A stretch of 23,985 nt of DNA from an uncultured Clostridia bacterium (GTDB lineage Bacteria; Bacillota; Clostridia; UBA1381): NCBI GenBank assembly GCA_944391265.1, contig CALXSX010000057.1, positions 1-23,985 of the forward strand, in the 5' to 3' direction. Within the stretch, counting starts at the first letter, position 1. Each line of letters begins with the position of its first letter. Below, piece by piece: positions 23,337 through 23,985 of this stretch. The position numbers and the translations under genes were made by a program. The notes under the pieces are model-generated. The model was not told the origin of the DNA and ran no database searches. It saw only the letters and a program-made list of their open reading frames with translations.

Positions 23337-23640
23337 ACAGTAGACATTTGAATATCTTATCAAAGGTAATGATGGGAAAAAAGAACGCTGATCAGCTTAA
23401 GAGAGCCGTTGGATGGTGTAAAACGGTGCGTGACGCGGTGATAACTCCTCCCTGAACTGCTGACCGAAAAGCTTTTGCCAAGTAGGCTCAGACGGGCTTC
23501 TCCCGTTACAGAGAATCCGTATTTGATGGAATACGGGCTAAGTGGGTTTTATCACCAAGAAGAGTGGTACCGCGGAGAAAGCTAACTTCGTCTCTTTTAT
23601 TCAAAACAGATTTTTTCTGTCTTGATTAAAAGAGCTTTTC
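23337..23640 (+). promoter_or_regulatory. T-box riboswitch leader, probably tRNA-Leu responsive
   Basis: The leader carries the T-box sequence GAGTGGTACCGCGG (23562-23575), whose bulge pairs with the NCCA end of uncharged tRNA. The Stem I base is GATCAGC (23390-23396) with GCTGACC (23459-23465), containing the AGAGAG element (23400-23405). CTC triplets at 23445-23450 are candidate specifier codons, fitting leucine. Stem III is CCGTATT/AATACGG (23517-23536). Two exclusive folds are readable. The antiterminator pairs AAGAG (23560-23564) with CTCTT (23592-23596). The terminator pairs CTCTTTTATTCAA (23592-23604) with TTGATTAAAAGAG (23622-23634), plus inner ACAGA/TCTGT, followed by CTTTTCTG. Leucine starvation would thus favour read-through into leuA. 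The specifier assignment is tentative, because the base after it is C rather than the usual A. Confidence 0.92.
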
Positions 23641-23679
23641 TGTTATATGGACAAAAATGACTTGCGAAAGGGGAATTAT

Positions 23680-23985
23680 ATGAAGGGTTTTGAAAAATAT
23701 ACAAGACAGTTTTTCGATGTTGAAAATCCCACCATGGACTGGGCAAAAAAATCGTACATAGACCATGCGCCGACATGGTGCAGCGTTGACCTGCGTGACG
23801 GAAATCAGGCGCTTATCGTTCCGATGAGCCTTGATGAGAAGCTTGAATTTTTCAAGGTGCTCTGTGATGTCGGATTTAAGGAAATAGAAATAGGCTTTCC
23901 GGCAGCGTCTGAGACGGAATACGAATTTTGCCGTACTCTTATCGAGAGAGACCTCATACCGGACGATGTTTCCATACAGGTGCTT
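23680..23985 (+). CDS. leuA: 2-isopropylmalate synthase, N-terminal part (runs off window)
   Basis: The first 102 codons of a LeuA of the long type: MKGFEKYTRQFFDVENPTMD, then TWCSVDLRDGNQALIVPMS and FKEIEIGFPAASETEYEFCR. The DLRDGNQAL motif carries the metal-binding Asp and catalytic Arg of the DRE-TIM barrel. It condenses acetyl-CoA with 2-oxoisovalerate, the first committed step of leucine synthesis. The PTxxWxxKSYID-like N-terminal extension is typical of the ~550-residue LeuA found in Actinobacteria and many Clostridia. The SD AAAGGGGAA (23668-23676) precedes the ATG. The gene is controlled by the T-box just upstream. Confidence 0.93.
   Translation, partial: MKGFEKYTRQFFDVENPTMDWAKKSYIDHAPTWCSVDLRDGNQALIVPMSLDEKLEFFKVLCDVGFKEIEIGFPAASETEYEFCRTLIERDLIPDDVSIQVL

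Noticed and set aside
1..23985. CRISPR arrays, tRNA genes, transposons, prophage genes
   Set aside because: No regularly spaced repeats, cloverleaf sequences, transposase motifs or phage structural genes were seen on either strand.

Overview
The window looks like a chromosomal segment of a low-to-mid GC anaerobic Bacillota, most likely class Clostridia. The grounds are the miaB-ricA(ymcA)-mutS gene order, a T-box leader, an SLH-anchored NlpC/P60 surface protein, a 2-oxoacid:ferredoxin oxidoreductase, consensus sigma-A promoters and strong AGGAGG-type ribosome binding sites. A gut or rumen Oscillospirales/Ruminococcus-like host is an inference only. All genes I can support are on the + strand. 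I see no tRNA genes, insertion sequences, phage genes or CRISPR arrays.

Layout. 1-292: 3' part of RNase P RNA (rnpB). 565-1042: a TspO/MBR gene broken by one frameshift. 1146-6528: a co-directional run of miaB (tRNA ms2i6A synthase), a ricA/ylbF-family gene with a cysteine-rich tail, mutS, and a parvulin-type lipoprotein foldase. 6533-7948: a SAM methyltransferase with its own textbook promoter, then greA. 7949-8217: a hairpin-rich non-coding stretch ending in a terminator. 8306-10824: dus and guaB. 10927-12630: terminator, AT-rich promoter region and an SLH-NlpC/P60 surface hydrolase. 12726-14179: a ttcA-like tRNA thiolase, with a 17-base A tract inside the gene, and recO. 14334-15231: dCMP deaminase and rpsT (S20). 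15324-15606: an isolated gene for a 45-residue one-TM protein with its own promoter and terminator. 15672-22378: a tightly packed cluster of ilvE, a P-loop ATPase, vorD-vorB-vorA-vorC, an XRE-cupin regulator and an AMP-forming acyl-CoA synthetase. 22407-23057: an ECF S component resembling RibU. 23301-23985: promoter, T-box leader and the start of leuA.

How the genes fit together. The 15.7-22.4 kb cluster contains every step linking branched-chain fatty acids, branched acyl-CoAs, branched 2-oxoacids and branched-chain amino acids: acyl-CoA synthetase, ferredoxin-dependent 2-oxoacid oxidoreductase and aminotransferase. A leucine-type T-box/leuA unit follows shortly after. This could run oxidatively (amino acid fermentation) or reductively (building Val/Leu/Ile from isobutyrate, isovalerate and 2-methylbutyrate, as classically described in rumen cellulolytic bacteria). 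The sequence alone does not decide the direction. The rest of the window is mostly housekeeping: tRNA modification, mismatch and recombination repair, nucleotide synthesis, transcription elongation and ribosome.

Most worth a second look are the A17 tract in ttcA, the solitary 45-residue membrane protein, the acyl-CoA synthetase/Vor/IlvE grouping with its uncharacterised ATPase, the cysteine tail on the RicA-like protein beside MiaB, and the hairpin-rich block at 7.95-8.2 kb.
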